From NCBI RefSeq assembly GCF_963855985.1, contig NC_087099.1:13918001-13982000 (forward strand): a DNA stretch of 64,000 nucleotides, read 5' to 3'. Each line of letters begins with the position of its first letter. Position 1 is the stretch's first letter. This document shows positions 45,176-56,476 of the stretch, in pieces. A program made the position numbers and the translations under genes. Origin of the DNA: Ostrinia nubilalis. Taxonomy: Eukaryota > Arthropoda > Insecta > Lepidoptera > Crambidae. A model generated the notes under the pieces. It saw only the letters and a list, made by a program, of their open reading frames with translations. It searched no databases and was not told the origin of the DNA.

Positions 45176-46800
45176 TTATTTATTTGTGTCAGTGTGCTCT
45201 TCTAAAGAGTGTAAGACGATTGTATGTAGGTACTATTAAAATGTAATTTTAACTCATTGGTTTTGTCTCATATTTGAGGAATGTACTATGTATCATGAGT
45301 AGAGTCTTCGTTTAAAAGGATGCGAACGATTTAAATTTCAATAGGTAGACAAAATAGATAATTTTTAATTATCAAAAATTTAAGCTTTTTCCAGTAACAC
45401 TGATATTATTATACTGTGACTCATTAAAGTCATCATTGTCAAAAATATTGACAAATCGCGAACTGTCACGGCCAAAAAACTGACACGCGTCCGTCCTCCG
45501 TAAGCGCCACCGCGCGACTGATTGAGATTGTCCAAGCCGTCATGGACGATTTTTTCCACATTTTTTAACATAGTAACTAAATAAGACGCAATATAAAAAT
45601 TTCATCCGTTAAAAGCCCTCAAGTTATTTCTGAACTTTAGTTTAGTAAAAGATTTAGAATCTCAAATCGCTTATTTTAAAAATAAAACCATAAATAGAAA
45701 ACGAATAGAGGTAACTTTGGGAATTTATTCTATCGAGTCAACTTCATCAAATCGTGTTTCCATCCGTTAATAGCCCTAGAAAATATCCTCAACTATGCCC
45801 AATAAAAATCTTAGCCTTTAATTTTACTGTTTAGTACCTCAAAAATGAAAAATGAAAACCTCATTTTCGCCATTTTCTCTGCTACCCGGCCTTAAATAAA
45901 AGATTCACTTAAGATACTCTTTTACACCTAATTATAATGTTTAGAAAAAAAAAACTATTCATAATTAATCCAATCTCTTTTTGGAACATAATTTGTTTTT
46001 GTTACTGTTGTACGGGCTCTTCGATTTAATAACATATACCTCACTACTGAAAAAACTCCTATATTTCCTAGAAATTAATTAGTACACTGATAAGCCCTAA
46101 CGATGTTCACACAAACTCTTCGATTTGCGAATCCTTTGCATGCCTTGATTAGTCCGAGCTAACATCAATGGGAACATTTGCAAATAAGTTTCCAAAGAGG
46201 ATGTATCGCCATATTTCTTGCGCTATTTTTCTTTTGATATCAGTATTTCCAAGTCTTTATAAAGTTATAAGATCGGTAAAAGCTTTTTAATTAGCGTATC
46301 ATCGAGTTTAAGCTAGTCAATGAATGCTCAAAATACAGTATAGGTAGTTTTCGAGATATAAACAAAAAACCGAAAAATTAGACCTTGTGTCCCTTTTGAT
46401 ATGTTTACAAAATTAAATTTATGTAATTATAATGTCTCTAGAGGAATCACTGTTCTCTAAGATACAGGACCTATCCTAATTTAGAGGACAGGGGCATGCC
46501 ATTCTACCGACTTGTACCTACTGTACTAAAATACTTACGTAATAAGTTTTGTTACACTGTGTACATTTTCTGTTATAGTGAATAAAAAAATAATAATTTA
46601 ATATTTACCTCCTGACTTGTTGAAATAAAGGCACAAAGTCCACAATTGTGTTCCAAGTCCCTCATACCTCTTAATTAACTGGCCTAGTAAGAACACGCAT
46701 CATATTATGGTCTCAGACTTAAATTGCAATTGCATTTTCACGATTAAATAATCTTCATCATTATCATCTAGTCATTTATTATCTGCTGCAGGAGGACAAC
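45176..46800. other. No feature recognised
   Basis: AT-rich; the phrase catccgttaa...agccct appears twice (about 45603 and 45762) without a clear repeat structure. A 63-codon minus frame at 45380-45571 is unsupported. Confidence 0.4.
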
Positions 46801-47180
46801 CCTCTATAATTTAATTTACCAGAGGCAAGATTACCCAAAAATGGAGCAAGCTGTGCTCGGAGTTTCCCGGATCGAATGAAAAATGAGGAGATCCATAGGT
46901 AAAAACTAAATTAACCAATGTAACCCGCAGAATTCGCAAACTGTGGGAGTGGGGGCATATAGCTCGAAGAACTGATGGCCGTTGGGGCAAAAAGTTCTGA
47001 AGTGACGACCACCATCCGGGAAACGTAATACAGGCAGGCCTCCACTAGGTGGACCGACGATATGGTGAAGGTCGCGGAAAGTACCTGGATGCGAGCAGCG
47101 TAGAACCAATCGTTATGGAAATTCGTGGGGAAGGCCTTTGTCCAACAGTGGACGGCATTTGGCTGAAACGGAGAATTTGT
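46801..47180 (+). pseudogene. RTE-clade LINE, longest C-terminal fragment
   Basis: Starts with a decayed MEQAVLGVSRI-type block (46841 onward, typical of the region just after the RTE thumb), then cactaggtggaccgacgata and the RTE tail ending acggcatttggctgaaacg at about 47170. Stops and small lesions break the frame. Confidence 0.75.
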
Positions 47181-47511
47181 TCCCCACGCTTCCCCGTTCC
47201 TACATTCCACACGCTGGACAAACGATTAAAGTCCCAACTAGTTATTTAAAACACAATATCTTCTTGCAGATCCATTACATCCTTCTTTCTCGCAAATAAA
47301 GGCTATTTATACTGGAGGTACACTCAGACGTCAAAATTTGCGTGGGCACCATAAAACAGAGCGAACAAAGGAAGTGCAAGGAAGGTATGAGAATCCGACT
47401 GTGCATTATGACGGCTCGCGGGAGAGTACAGTCTGCGTCGGAAACGTGGACTCAACGAAATATCGTTGCCACTTTTCTGACGCTGACTTACTGCATAACA
47501 AATAATACTAA

Positions 47512-47629
47512 GACTGGGTTGCACCATCTTACTTTAGCTTTGACAAACGTCAAAAATCTGTCAAACTCCATACAAAAAACACCGGTTATCGTTAAAGTTA
47601 CGGTCAAAGTTAGTTGGTGCAACGCAGCC
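47512..47629. mobile_element. M119 MITE copy 3
   Basis: gactgggttgcaccatctta at the left, tggtgcaacgcagcc at the right, TAA on both sides (47509-47511 and 47630-47632). Confidence 0.85.
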
Positions 47630-47632
47630 TAA

Positions 47633-48503
47633 GAAATTCCTTTTTTTTTAAATGTTCTGAATTTTCTTTAATTTTTTTTGCATTGTGTGCCCTCTTCGAG
47701 AATAATGACATAATCCCAAAACTTACGACACCAAGGCAATGTCGCACGTTCCTTGAAGCTCGGCTCTACTCCTAAAAGAAACATTACGAGTATCAATGTT
47801 TCAAACATTTGCAACCGATTTTAATTATAATTTATAATTCAAAATTGCAATACCTATTTGTTGGGTCATCTGCACTAGCGGTATGTGCCATGATTATCTG
47901 AATTATTAAAATAAGAACTAAAGTCTGTTTTGGACTGTACCTACCTACATCAGCAGGTGACACAAAAACGCATTAAACGTTTTATCTCCTAAGACTTCAA
48001 GCTATTTTTGCGACCGACTGTACTTCTAAGAAAGATGTTTATTAGATGTGTTATAGAAATAGTTCACGGTTTTTAACAAAAATGTGTGGGAAGAACTAAA
48101 ACTTTACAACTTTATAAAGTAAAAACTCCCCAAACAGCGAACACGAAAACGATATACCTATTCGTACATCCTCATTCTACGCTAATTTATGCTTAGTTAT
48201 TAATTTTTTTCTGGCGTTAAACTTCCCTCGATATATTTTAGGCAGTTCGACATTTTTAAGTTATTTAAAAAATTATGTTTTATTTCCCTGGTAAAACCTA
48301 AAGTTACTTCATACTTACTTTTATAAAAAAGCACCTTTTTTATTTCCAGACTGAATTCCATCTAGTAAAGGCATAATTAATTTTACTTAACTTAATTTTA
48401 AGGACTATGTGTTTAACCACCATTCATAGCAGATTTTTTTCTTTTTCCAAGAGGTTGATGTGTAAAATTAACATTTTATTTACTGAATATTTTTCCTTTT
48501 CAG
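47633..48503. other. No feature recognised
   Basis: AT-rich sequence leading to the candidate exon at 48504. Confidence 0.4.
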
Positions 48504-48604
48504 AAACGAGCGGGAGAATTAACAGTTTTATAAATGCAGACACCTCAGCCAAAGACCACATGGGCGCTGCGCTGCGCGCTGTCGAGAGCGCGTTTCAACT
48601 TCTG
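48504..48604 (+). CDS. Candidate internal exon of an unidentified gene
   Basis: A strong acceptor (tatttttccttttcag, ending 48503) precedes and a donor (ctg|gtaatt) follows a 101-bp block. One frame is open through the whole block, gives SFINADTSAKDHMGAALRAV-type protein, and ends in phase 0 after a phase-1 entry. The block is clearly GC-richer than its surroundings. It predicts an amphipathic alanine-rich helix (AALRAVESAFQLL). I do not recognise the protein, and no partner exon was found, so a chance open frame or an untranslated exon remains possible. Confidence 0.45.
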
Positions 48605-49227
48605 GTAATTAAAAAATTACGTATTATAAAAACTTCTAAAACTTTCCATTATGGCACTGGAATTGAAAAATGAACATTATTCTGATAAAAAACTAAAAAA
48701 CTTTCATTCGCCATGTAAATTTTTCAGAATAGGCAACATACCTACAAACTTACGAAATTAATGTAACATAGTAATACCATGTTGTTTTTTTCATCCGTCA
48801 CATGGTGCGTCATGTTCAGATCTGAAGTTATTATAGGGGTCTTTGTCAGGACTACGAAACCATAAAAAAATAAATAGTTTGGAAACAACAAACTAAAACA
48901 CTTTTTAAGCATAGGTTACTACAATTTCATCGTCGTTTCAGCCTTTCTTAACTTAATTTAATTTAAATAAACGTGAAAATTAAATTTAATTAATAGCATC
49001 AGTATCAAGAAGAAGAACAAGCAGAAAAAAATACCGCATATTATTCGCGAAAATAATATGTAAGCATTAACTATGACCTTTGCTTCCTGTAAGCTTAATG
49101 TCATTCAAAATGAACTTGTCCATGACAAATGGAGTCGTAACATTCCCGCGCTTTATTAACCCTAAAAATTAATAATCATTTGGTAAAAATCCCATATTAC
49201 GTTAACCCTAGCGCGGTTTCCACAGAG

Positions 49228-49235
49228 TATAAAAG
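49228..49235 (+). promoter_or_regulatory. TATA box of a candidate RNA polymerase II promoter
   Basis: TATAAAAG in a locally GC-rich setting (acgggccgcccgcgagagta follows). A start site would be expected about 25-32 bp downstream, near 49258-49265. The position fits the short exon below. Confidence 0.65.
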
Positions 49236-49257
49236 GAAGGACGGGCCGCCCGCGAGA

Positions 49258-49309
49258 GTAGACACCTGTGTAGAATTGCGCGTGCTGGCTGGATAGAGGA
49301 ACGCACATC
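49258..49309 (+). other. Candidate 5' UTR exon 1 of the signal-peptide gene
   Basis: From the inferred start near 49258 to a GTGAGT donor at 49310. The roughly 52 bp contain no ATG, so it would be untranslated. The coding exon at 63433 has only 15 bases before its ATG and therefore needs an upstream leader exon on the same strand; this is the best candidate in the window. The join across about 14.1 kb is inference. Confidence 0.5.
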
Positions 49310-49613
49310 GTGAGTTATTTTTTTCTTATTTTCGAAATTTGAATTTTTGAATTGTGTTCGGCAAGGATGTTCTATTGTTAAAATAGTTGTGTGGAAAAAA
49401 GGTTTTAGGAAATTTTTTAAAGTTCAATTAATTTTGTGACGGAATTTCAATATTCACTTATTATTATTCAAGTAAATGATTTTATACGTATTTTAAATGC
49501 AAATTTAAACACTTGAATTAATTCATTAATAAATATTTTCTGTATTAAAATTTACAAGCTCAAAATGTAGTTGAGCCCATTTTACTACTGGAAAAAGCAT
49601 AGTTGCATTGTAT
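49310..49613. other. Start of the proposed first intron
   Basis: AT-rich and non-coding, ending at the CTTAG target site of the Mag-like element. Confidence 0.45.
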
Positions 49614-49618
49614 CTTAG

Positions 49619-49740
49619 TGTAAACGTTTGTGAGGCACGTACAATGAAACACAGGGCTGAGCAATGACTGATTTAATTCTATAAGATGCGGGTGAAAGCA
49701 CATAACAAAATATTGACATTAGTTATCAAACTACCTGACA
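49619..49740 (-). repeat. 3' LTR of the Mag-like element
   Basis: 122 bp, identical by eye to the partner at 54707-54828. On the minus strand it starts TGTCAGGTAG; the purine-rich ttggaaggatga just before it is the likely polypurine tract. Confidence 0.92.
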
Positions 49741-50577
49741 TCATCCTTCCAAGGAAACATAATTATTGATGTTTTTCACTAGTAGGTACCTATTTTAAGC
49801 ATGCAATATCTTTTATATTTAGCTTATGACATTTCTTTGTTTAATTATTACTAAAAATAATTAACTCATGCAATATACATAATAATTAAAATTATGAGTA
49901 TTTGATTGTATTCATAATAAATACAATGTATTATAGACGTAAAATAGATTAAATATAATAATAATAAGTTGATCTTACTTAAGGCCTCTAATAGGTATCT
50001 AATTAAGTATCTACCTGCACTATCATTAGATTATATTAAATTACAGTGTATTTTCAGTATTCTCAATTTTTCAAACAATTATAACCTACAGTATGTATAC
50101 AAATTAAATTAGCTATTATTTGATAATTTTATAACATACTTAAATTACCACATCATAATCCTCAACAAGTTTTACACACCTTTAATAAAGTTGGATTTAA
50201 ATATTTTAGTATTAATATATTAATTAAATCCTTTTAACATTAAATCAGATGGTGCGTTATATGTTAAGTTTAAATAGACATTTTATTATATTTATTATAA
50301 CCAATACAATTCACGATATTTAATTATCAAATGTGTAAATATTAATACATTATTGAAGATTAAAAATTTCTATGAAGTTATAATATTAAACATTGAAATA
50401 GGCATTTTATTATATTTATTATAACCAAAACTATTCACGATATTTGATTATCAAATGTGTAAATATTAAGATTAGTTAAATACATTATTAAAATTAAAAA
50501 TTTCTATGAAATTATAATATTAAACATTGTCTGTTTAGTTTAAATTACACAGATGCAGATTGAAGTCTTGTTTCACA
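49741..50577 (-). other. 3' untranslated region of the Mag-like element
   Basis: AT-rich, non-coding. It contains an internal direct repeat: attttattatatttattata and nearby text at about 50280-50360 recur at about 50404-50530. Confidence 0.6.
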
Positions 50578-53500
50578 TCAGGATCCCAATTTATTTGGTG
50601 GCCTCACTGTCCTGCCGAAACGAGTAACATATTGATTAGGCACATTTCTATTATCTGCATTACGTTGCGGTTCGGAGGAACAGGTGACTGCAATGTCGTC
50701 GTAATCAAAGTTACATGTTTTGTTTTGTATCGCGGTCTCTTGATCCCGCGTGTCTAAACGGATGTGTCTACGGTTTCTTTTAGTAGTGCGTCCATTTGAA
50801 TATTTTATTTCATATGAACGATCGCCTAATATGCGTGATATAGTTCCTGAAACCCACACATTTTTTATTACATTTAGAAATTTAACTTTTTGCCCAACAG
50901 ATAACTTCGACAATTTTCTAAAACTTTTATCATAATACAGCTTTTGGTTAGATTGTCGTTTTAATAGATTATTTTTTACATTTCTTTGTATTTTAGGTTT
51001 TAGTAACTTGTTACTGAGTGGAATGATGCCGCGTAACTTCCTACTTTGTAGTAACTCTGCAGGAGAAGCCAAGTCTGTACTCAATGGAGTATTTAAGCAC
51101 TCCAACAAAGCAAGGCGGTAGTCGGTACCATCCTCAATACTCTTAATCATAATATTTTTTACTGTTTGTATGGTCCGCTCAATCTGTCCATTGGACTGCG
51201 GATAATATGGAGAAGAGGTTATGTGACGGAACTGCCAAGTTTTTGCAAATTCTTTAAATTTAAAACATGAAAATTGAGGACCACAATCAGACATTACTAT
51301 GTTAGGTATACCCTGACGACTAAATATATTTTTCAACGACTTTACGACTGTTTCAGCTGTAGTAGACTGCAGTTCAACTATTTCAAAATATTTGCTGTAA
51401 TAATCTACCAGTAATAAATAATCCAGGCCTTTTAGTTGAAATAAGTCAACGCCTACCTTAGCCCAAGGCCTATCGGGAATTTCATGCGACTGTAATTCTT
51501 CCTTTTGATTATTTTTTCTATGCGACAGGCACACGTCACAATTTGATATGAGATTAATTAAATCTTTATTGATATGCGGCCAGAACACTGATTCCCTAGC
51601 TCTTAGCTTACATTTGTCTAAACCCATATGTCCTAAATGTATTTTATTTAGCATTTCTTTCCGCAACGACCTTGGAATAACGACCCGGTCGTCCTTCCAG
51701 ATTAAACCGTAAGCTGTTGAAAGACTTTCTTTATATGTACAATAAGGTCTAACTACCTCAACTACCTTGTTGTTTTCTATGGGCCAGCCATGCAATATAT
51801 ACTTTTTTAACTGAACAAGTTCATCATCAATTTCCGTATATTTTTGAATGTTTATAAATTGCTCATCCGAGATATATTGTGACGTAACGCGGGCCGCGTG
51901 CTGGACCACTGCGCATACTTCATCAAGCTCGCGACTCGAGCTCGTACCATCGCCGCGTGCGGCGGCCGACTGACTCATCACCGCGCACGGCTCATAGGCA
52001 CGAGATAATGCATCTGCTATGTATAGATGTTTGCCTGGCTTGTATATTAATCTAAACGAATAGCGTTGTAATCGCAGCAACATTTTTTGTAAGCGTAAGG
52101 GTGCATCTACAATTGGCTTTTTAAATATGCTTATTAGAGGTTTGTGATCCGTTTCAATGGTAACATCCTCGCGACCATATATGTAAGGATTAAAACGTTC
52201 GCAGGCAAACAGACAGGCGTATAACTCCTTTTCTATTTGTGCGTATCTTTGCTCTGTAGTAGTTAACGATTTCGAGGCGTAACACACTGGTAATTTATTT
52301 TGCATTAAACACGCACCTAATCCTGTTTTGCTGGCGTCCACTGACAATACTATTGGTGTTTTCAAACAGTAATACTGAAGCACGGGCCGTGTTATTAGAC
52401 ATGCCTTTAAATCCTGCACACATTTCTCATGTCTTTCATCCCAGTGCCATTCTGTCTCTTTCCTAAGTAATTCTCTTAGAGGCAATGTTTTATCCGATAA
52501 GTTAGGTATAAATGAACCTACATATGTTACTAAGCCTAACAGTCTCTCAACATCTTTTTTATTTTTAGGTATTGGCATATTTGTGATTGCTGTAAGATGT
52601 GAATCTTCAGGATATAATCCATTCTTAGAAATTCTATGTCCTAGATATTTTATTTCTTCCAACCCGAATTTACATTTATCTTTGTTTAGTTTTAAATTAA
52701 TTTTCCGACATCGTTCTAGAACTTGCTTTAATCGTTCATCGTGCTGGGCCCTAGTGTTGCCATATACCAACAAATCGTCTATATACATACATACACCTTC
52801 TAAATCATCGAAATTTTCGACCATTTTTTTATGAAATACTTCTGAGGCTGAGCAGATACCATAGGGCATTCTTAAAAATTTGTACCTACCAAATGGCGTG
52901 TTAAAAGTACACAGTGAACTGCTATTATCTAAAGCTACCTGCCAGAACCCTGCACTTGCATCCAGTGTGCTGAAGTATTTGGCACCAGATAACTTACTTA
53001 AGATTTCATCAAGTGTGGGCAATCTAAAGTGTTCGCGTTTGATAGCATTATTTAATTCTTTGGGGTCTAGGCATATTCTCAAATCACCATTTGCCTTTTT
53101 TACTACGGTTATACTACTCACCCATTCCGACGGGCCTTCTACTTTCGCAATAATATTTTGAGCTTCCATTTCTAACAACTTTTTCTTAACATCATCCCTT
53201 ATTGCAAATGGTAACTTTCGTGGCGCGTGTATGACCGGTTCCACTTCATTTTTTAACTTTATGCTATAATATCCGGGTAAACAGCCTATACCCTCAAAAA
53301 CATCCTGATATGAGTCTAAGAACACTGGAACACTATTAGATGATTTTATCGACATGACACGCTGTAATAAATTTAGTTCAAGACAACTATGTTTACTTAA
53401 AATTGGGCAAGATTGGACATCAGCTATTTTGAATTCCAGTACATACATGGTTTCTTTATAATAAACTCTAATATGTATTTTCCCTAATACATGTATGGTT

Positions 53501-54621
53501 TCACCTGAGTATGAACTTAACTTTGTATTACTTTTAATCAATTGATTCTTGGACACGCCTATTTGTGATAAGTAATACAAAGGCAAAACATTTACATCTG
53601 CACCAGAATCCAATTTAAAACGCACCAATTTATTATTAATTTTTAAAATAGCACTCCAATAATCTACACGTTTATCAATAAAATTGTTTACCTGTTCCTC
53701 GGACTCCACACAATAAACATTTGACTCATAATTACAGACACGAGCAAAATGGTTCATTTTCAGGCACCGTAGGCACTTTTTTCCGTAAGCCGGGCATTTA
53801 TATTGTCCATGTACACCTCCACATCGCGTGCAGTTGGCTTTTTCACGTCGTACCGCTGCTCCTTGCGCCGACGCCCGCGACGCCGACGACGGTCCCGCTG
53901 CTCCGCGGGCCGCCAGCTGATGTTGCATGTGTGGGCGGCCTCGAGCTCGGGTCCCTCGGCGTGAGATCAAAGCATTGACCTCTCTCTGTTCATCTTCAGG
54001 ATATTCACAATTTCTCGATACCGCCATTCTCATACCGTTGTTTTTGTTGTATTTTATTTCGTGAACGTATTCTTGTTTTATATTTTCTGAGTATAATCTT
54101 GACACGGTGGCTATTCGGCAAATCTCTTGTGCTTTATCTAAGTTTAACTTTTCTTCCCGCAATAATCTTTCTCTTATTCCAGCATCGTTCACGCCACATA
54201 CCAACCGATCTTTTATCAAATCTTCCATCAAATCGTTGAAATCGCAAGATTGTGCCAGTTTCCTTAGTTCATATATGTATTGATCAATCGATTCGTTTTC
54301 CATTTGGCCTCTTGTGAAGAACTTATGTCTTTCGACCGTTACATTTTTCTTCACTTTAAAATGGTCGTCCAAAATGTCGATGACTTGCTGCTGCGTATTG
54401 TATTTTTTGTTGGACTGATCTACGACTTCTCGACACTGTTCGCCAATTACGTGCAATAATATGTTTATTTGTATCTCAGGGCTTTTTTCCTTTAGCTGAC
54501 ACGCTTTGAAATAAATTTCAAAACCTTTTTTCCAACGTATCCAGTCTGCATTTCTTCCTGAAGTGTCAATCGAGTTTTCATCGTATTTAAACGGCAACGG
54601 GGGAGTGAGCACTGTCTCCAT
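50578..54621 (-). CDS. Gag-Pol polyprotein of a Mag-like Gypsy element
   Basis: One uninterrupted frame of 1,347 residues from an ATG at 54621. Order of domains: Gag (about 1-250), with two zinc knuckles at 264-276 (C-x2-C-x3-H-x4-C, slightly unusual spacing) and 283-296 (CCHC); aspartic protease with DSGA at 338-341; reverse transcriptase (about 470-650) with LDAS near 553 and YIDD at 613-616; RNase H with D762, E799 and D825; integrase with H995, H998, C1028, C1031 and the catalytic D1059, D1112 and E1148; then a basic C-terminal tail. All key residues are present. Gag and Pol share one frame, so no frameshift signal is needed. It encodes replication and integration in the cell; no envelope is present, so it is not expected to leave it. 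Confidence 0.96.
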   Translation of the reverse strand: METVLTPPLPFKYDENSIDTSGRNADWIRWKKGFEIYFKACQLKEKSPEIQINILLHVIGEQCREVVDQSNKKYNTQQQVIDILDDHFKVKKNVTVERHKFFTRGQMENESIDQYIYELRKLAQSCDFNDLMEDLIKDRLVCGVNDAGIRERLLREEKLNLDKAQEICRIATVSRLYSENIKQEYVHEIKYNKNNGMRMAVSRNCEYPEDEQREVNALISRRGTRARGRPHMQHQLAARGAAGPSSASRASAQGAAVRREKANCTRCGGVHGQYKCPAYGKKCLRCLKMNHFARVCNYESNVYCVESEEQVNNFIDKRVDYWSAILKINNKLVRFKLDSGADVNVLPLYYLSQIGVSKNQLIKSNTKLSSYSGETIHVLGKIHIRVYYKETMYVLEFKIADVQSCPILSKHSCLELNLLQRVMSIKSSNSVPVFLDSYQDVFEGIGCLPGYYSIKLKNEVEPVIHAPRKLPFAIRDDVKKKLLEMEAQNIIAKVEGPSEWVSSITVVKKANGDLRICLDPKELNNAIKREHFRLPTLDEILSKLSGAKYFSTLDASAGFWQVALDNSSSLCTFNTPFGRYKFLRMPYGICSASEVFHKKMVENFDDLEGVCMYIDDLLVYGNTRAQHDERLKQVLERCRKINLKLNKDKCKFGLEEIKYLGHRISKNGLYPEDSHLTAITNMPIPKNKKDVERLLGLVTYVGSFIPNLSDKTLPLRELLRKETEWHWDERHEKCVQDLKACLITRPVLQYYCLKTPIVLSVDASKTGLGACLMQNKLPVCYASKSLTTTEQRYAQIEKELYACLFACERFNPYIYGREDVTIETDHKPLISIFKKPIVDAPLRLQKMLLRLQRYSFRLIYKPGKHLYIADALSRAYEPCAVMSQSAAARGDGTSSSRELDEVCAVVQHAARVTSQYISDEQFINIQKYTEIDDELVQLKKYILHGWPIENNKVVEVVRPYCTYKESLSTAYGLIWKDDRVVIPRSLRKEMLNKIHLGHMGLDKCKLRARESVFWPHINKDLINLISNCDVCLSHRKNNQKEELQSHEIPDRPWAKVGVDLFQLKGLDYLLLVDYYSKYFEIVELQSTTAETVVKSLKNIFSRQGIPNIVMSDCGPQFSCFKFKEFAKTWQFRHITSSPYYPQSNGQIERTIQTVKNIMIKSIEDGTDYRLALLECLNTPLSTDLASPAELLQSRKLRGIIPLSNKLLKPKIQRNVKNNLLKRQSNQKLYYDKSFRKLSKLSVGQKVKFLNVIKNVWVSGTISRILGDRSYEIKYSNGRTTKRNRRHIRLDTRDQETAIQNKTCNFDYDDIAVTCSSEPQRNADNRNVPNQYVTRFGRTVRPPNKLGS

Positions 54622-54688
54622 GACGAAATGTTCTGTATTTTAACACTTTTAAAATACGAATTACTACTTCAATTATCTACTGCCGAAT

Positions 54689-54706
54689 GTCCTACCGACT
54701 GCGCCA
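54689..54706 (-). other. Primer-binding site, tRNA-Ser type
   Basis: Directly after the 5' LTR on the minus strand, TGGCGCAGTCGGTAGGA is complementary to the 3' end of a serine tRNA (..CCGACTGCGCCA) as I remember it. Such a primer is reported for Mag elements; the exact tRNA should be confirmed. Confidence 0.7.
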
Positions 54707-54828
54707 TGTAAACGTTTGTGAGGCACGTACAATGAAACACAGGGCTGAGCAATGACTGATTTAATTCTATAAGATGCGGGTGAAAGCACATAACAAAATA
54801 TTGACATTAGTTATCAAACTACCTGACA
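54707..54828 (-). repeat. 5' LTR of the Mag-like element
   Basis: 122-bp LTR at the upstream end of the element relative to its own transcription. Identity to the other LTR implies very recent insertion. Confidence 0.92.
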
Positions 54829-54833
54829 CTTAG

Positions 54834-55924
54834 ATTAATCTCCTTGCAAATATGAAGTTAACAATGTGATAACTAACTCAAAATAACCAAAGCAATATTA
54901 ACAAAATAATATTAAATGAATTTAATTGCATTCAAAGCAACGCAGACTGCGTTTTAAATCATAAAAATAAAAAATCTCACGATTATTCACGGTGTATTCG
55001 CAAGCTTTTACTTAGGTAATGAAAATAAATTCAGGATTATCTTAAATTAAAAATTAAATTTCCAACATTGGTTAATTAAGAGCGAAATTAAAGTTACACA
55101 CGCCGATATGCTAATGTCACTTAATTAGATTTACTTCCTATAAAGTTGCGCCTGTTTGAAAAGAAATTCTGAAGTTCTTATAGTTTTTTTTACATAAAAA
55201 AATTCGTAACAAATGCATTTTACTATCATCATTTTTATCTGAAAGGTTTGATATTGGCTCTAAATTACCCAACTTTTAACATTTGTAACAAAATAAGAGT
55301 GATATTATAGGTATTAAGGTTAATTTATAGAACCGAATTATTTAATAAAATAAAATATAATATTCATTTTATTCGTTCTAACGATTAACGTTGTAATATT
55401 CTAATATTACCTACAACCAAAATACTTTTAAGTCCAAGAAGTGTTTTAAATAAAGTTCATTTATCGTACAAAGTTATAAGCTTTGAAGGTATTGGATACA
55501 AATAAGTTTGTGCTAAAGAAGGAACTGCTAGGTGTTGATACAAGGAAGTTTTTACTAAGATAAAGAAGGAAACTTCATAACTTTTTATCCTAAATTTTAT
55601 ATTACATTGACAAAATTGAACATTTGAGCATAAAGATAAAATACTTGAAAATATAACGAATAAGTTTGAGCTAAAAAAAGGTACGATAACTTTTATCCTT
55701 AATTTTAAGACAAAAGCGAGTGCTTGCGTCAAAAGTTGTTTGATTGATTGGTTACTTGTTAATATCGATATGGGAAGGAACTTTTAAGATACGATAACAA
55801 ATATTAACTTTGGCCTAACATATGAAACGTAAGCGAAGAATGACGGAGCTTTCAAAATAATAGCTCAATCAATTAAAATGGTGTTAAAACTTTTTAACAG
55901 TCATCCAGCCATTTTCTCTTTCTC
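54834..55924. other. No feature recognised
   Basis: Very AT-rich. An imperfect internal similarity is seen around 55490-55740 (aaggaac/aagtttttac-type phrases). The minus frame of 91 codons at 55457-55732 is AT-driven. Confidence 0.4.
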
Positions 55925-56240
55925 GAGAAAAAAAGGCAACCACATTAATTATAATAATAATAAATATAATAATAATAAATCTTTGGACAATTTCACACAG
56001 CGCCAGCTAGCCCCAAAGTAAGCAACTCAATGCTTGTGTTATGGGTGCTAGTTTAACGGATATACTACTTAAATACTTTTTTTTTATTATTAAATACATG
56101 CATATTAACTATACATATTTACACCCAGACCCGTCACAGAAATTAAAATTCATCATTTCAATTTCTGCCCGACCGGGAATCGAACCCGGGATCTATCGGC
56201 AAGTAGTCCTTTCTGAACCACTACACCAAACGGCCGACTA
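55925..56240 (-). mobile_element. tRNA-derived SINE
   Basis: On the minus strand the 5' end gccgtttggtgtagtggttc holds a pol III A box and, 40 bp on, ccgggttcgattcccggtcg holds a B box; spacing is that of a tRNA gene. The body continues with tttaatttctgtgacgggtc and the 3' tail is a tat/aat microsatellite (about 55945-55980). The tRNA-like head lacks a convincing anticodon arm, so it is a SINE rather than a tRNA gene. Confidence 0.8.
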
Positions 56241-56363
56241 ATTATGATAATTATGCAACTTAACTGATGAAATTGAAGTAAACGAACAAGCTTTAATTTA
56301 CGAATTTGTAAACATACTTTATGTCAAAATACGTAAATATTTAACTAGTGGATTTGATCCTTA

Positions 56364-56476
56364 GGCTGGGTTGCACCATCTTACTTTTAACAAACGTCAA
56401 AAATCTGTCAAACTCCATACAAAATACACCGGTTATCGTAATAGTTACGGTCAAATTTAGGTGGTGCAACTCAGCC
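56364..56476. mobile_element. M119 MITE copy 4
   Basis: ggctgggttgcaccatctta at the left, ggtggtgcaactcagcc at the right, TTA on both sides (56361-56363 and 56477-56479). A few bases shorter than the other copies. Confidence 0.85.

Larger units (their letters stand above)
49619..54828 (-). mobile_element. Mag-like Gypsy LTR retrotransposon, apparently intact
   Basis: Two direct repeats of 122 bp (49619-49740 and 54707-54828) start tgtaaacg and end cctgaca on the plus strand and are identical by eye. CTTAG flanks both sides (49614-49618 and 54829-54833). On the minus strand the order is LTR, primer-binding site, a single gag-pol frame of 1,347 codons, an AT-rich 3' region of about 840 bp and LTR. 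Very short LTRs, one frame and a tRNA-Ser type primer site fit the Mag clade known from silkworm. There is no envelope gene. Nothing visible prevents activity. Confidence 0.95.

Noticed and set aside
56160..56238. Possible tRNA gene on the minus strand
   Set aside because: A and B boxes are present but the anticodon stem and acceptor stem do not fold convincingly, and SINE body plus microsatellite tail follow.
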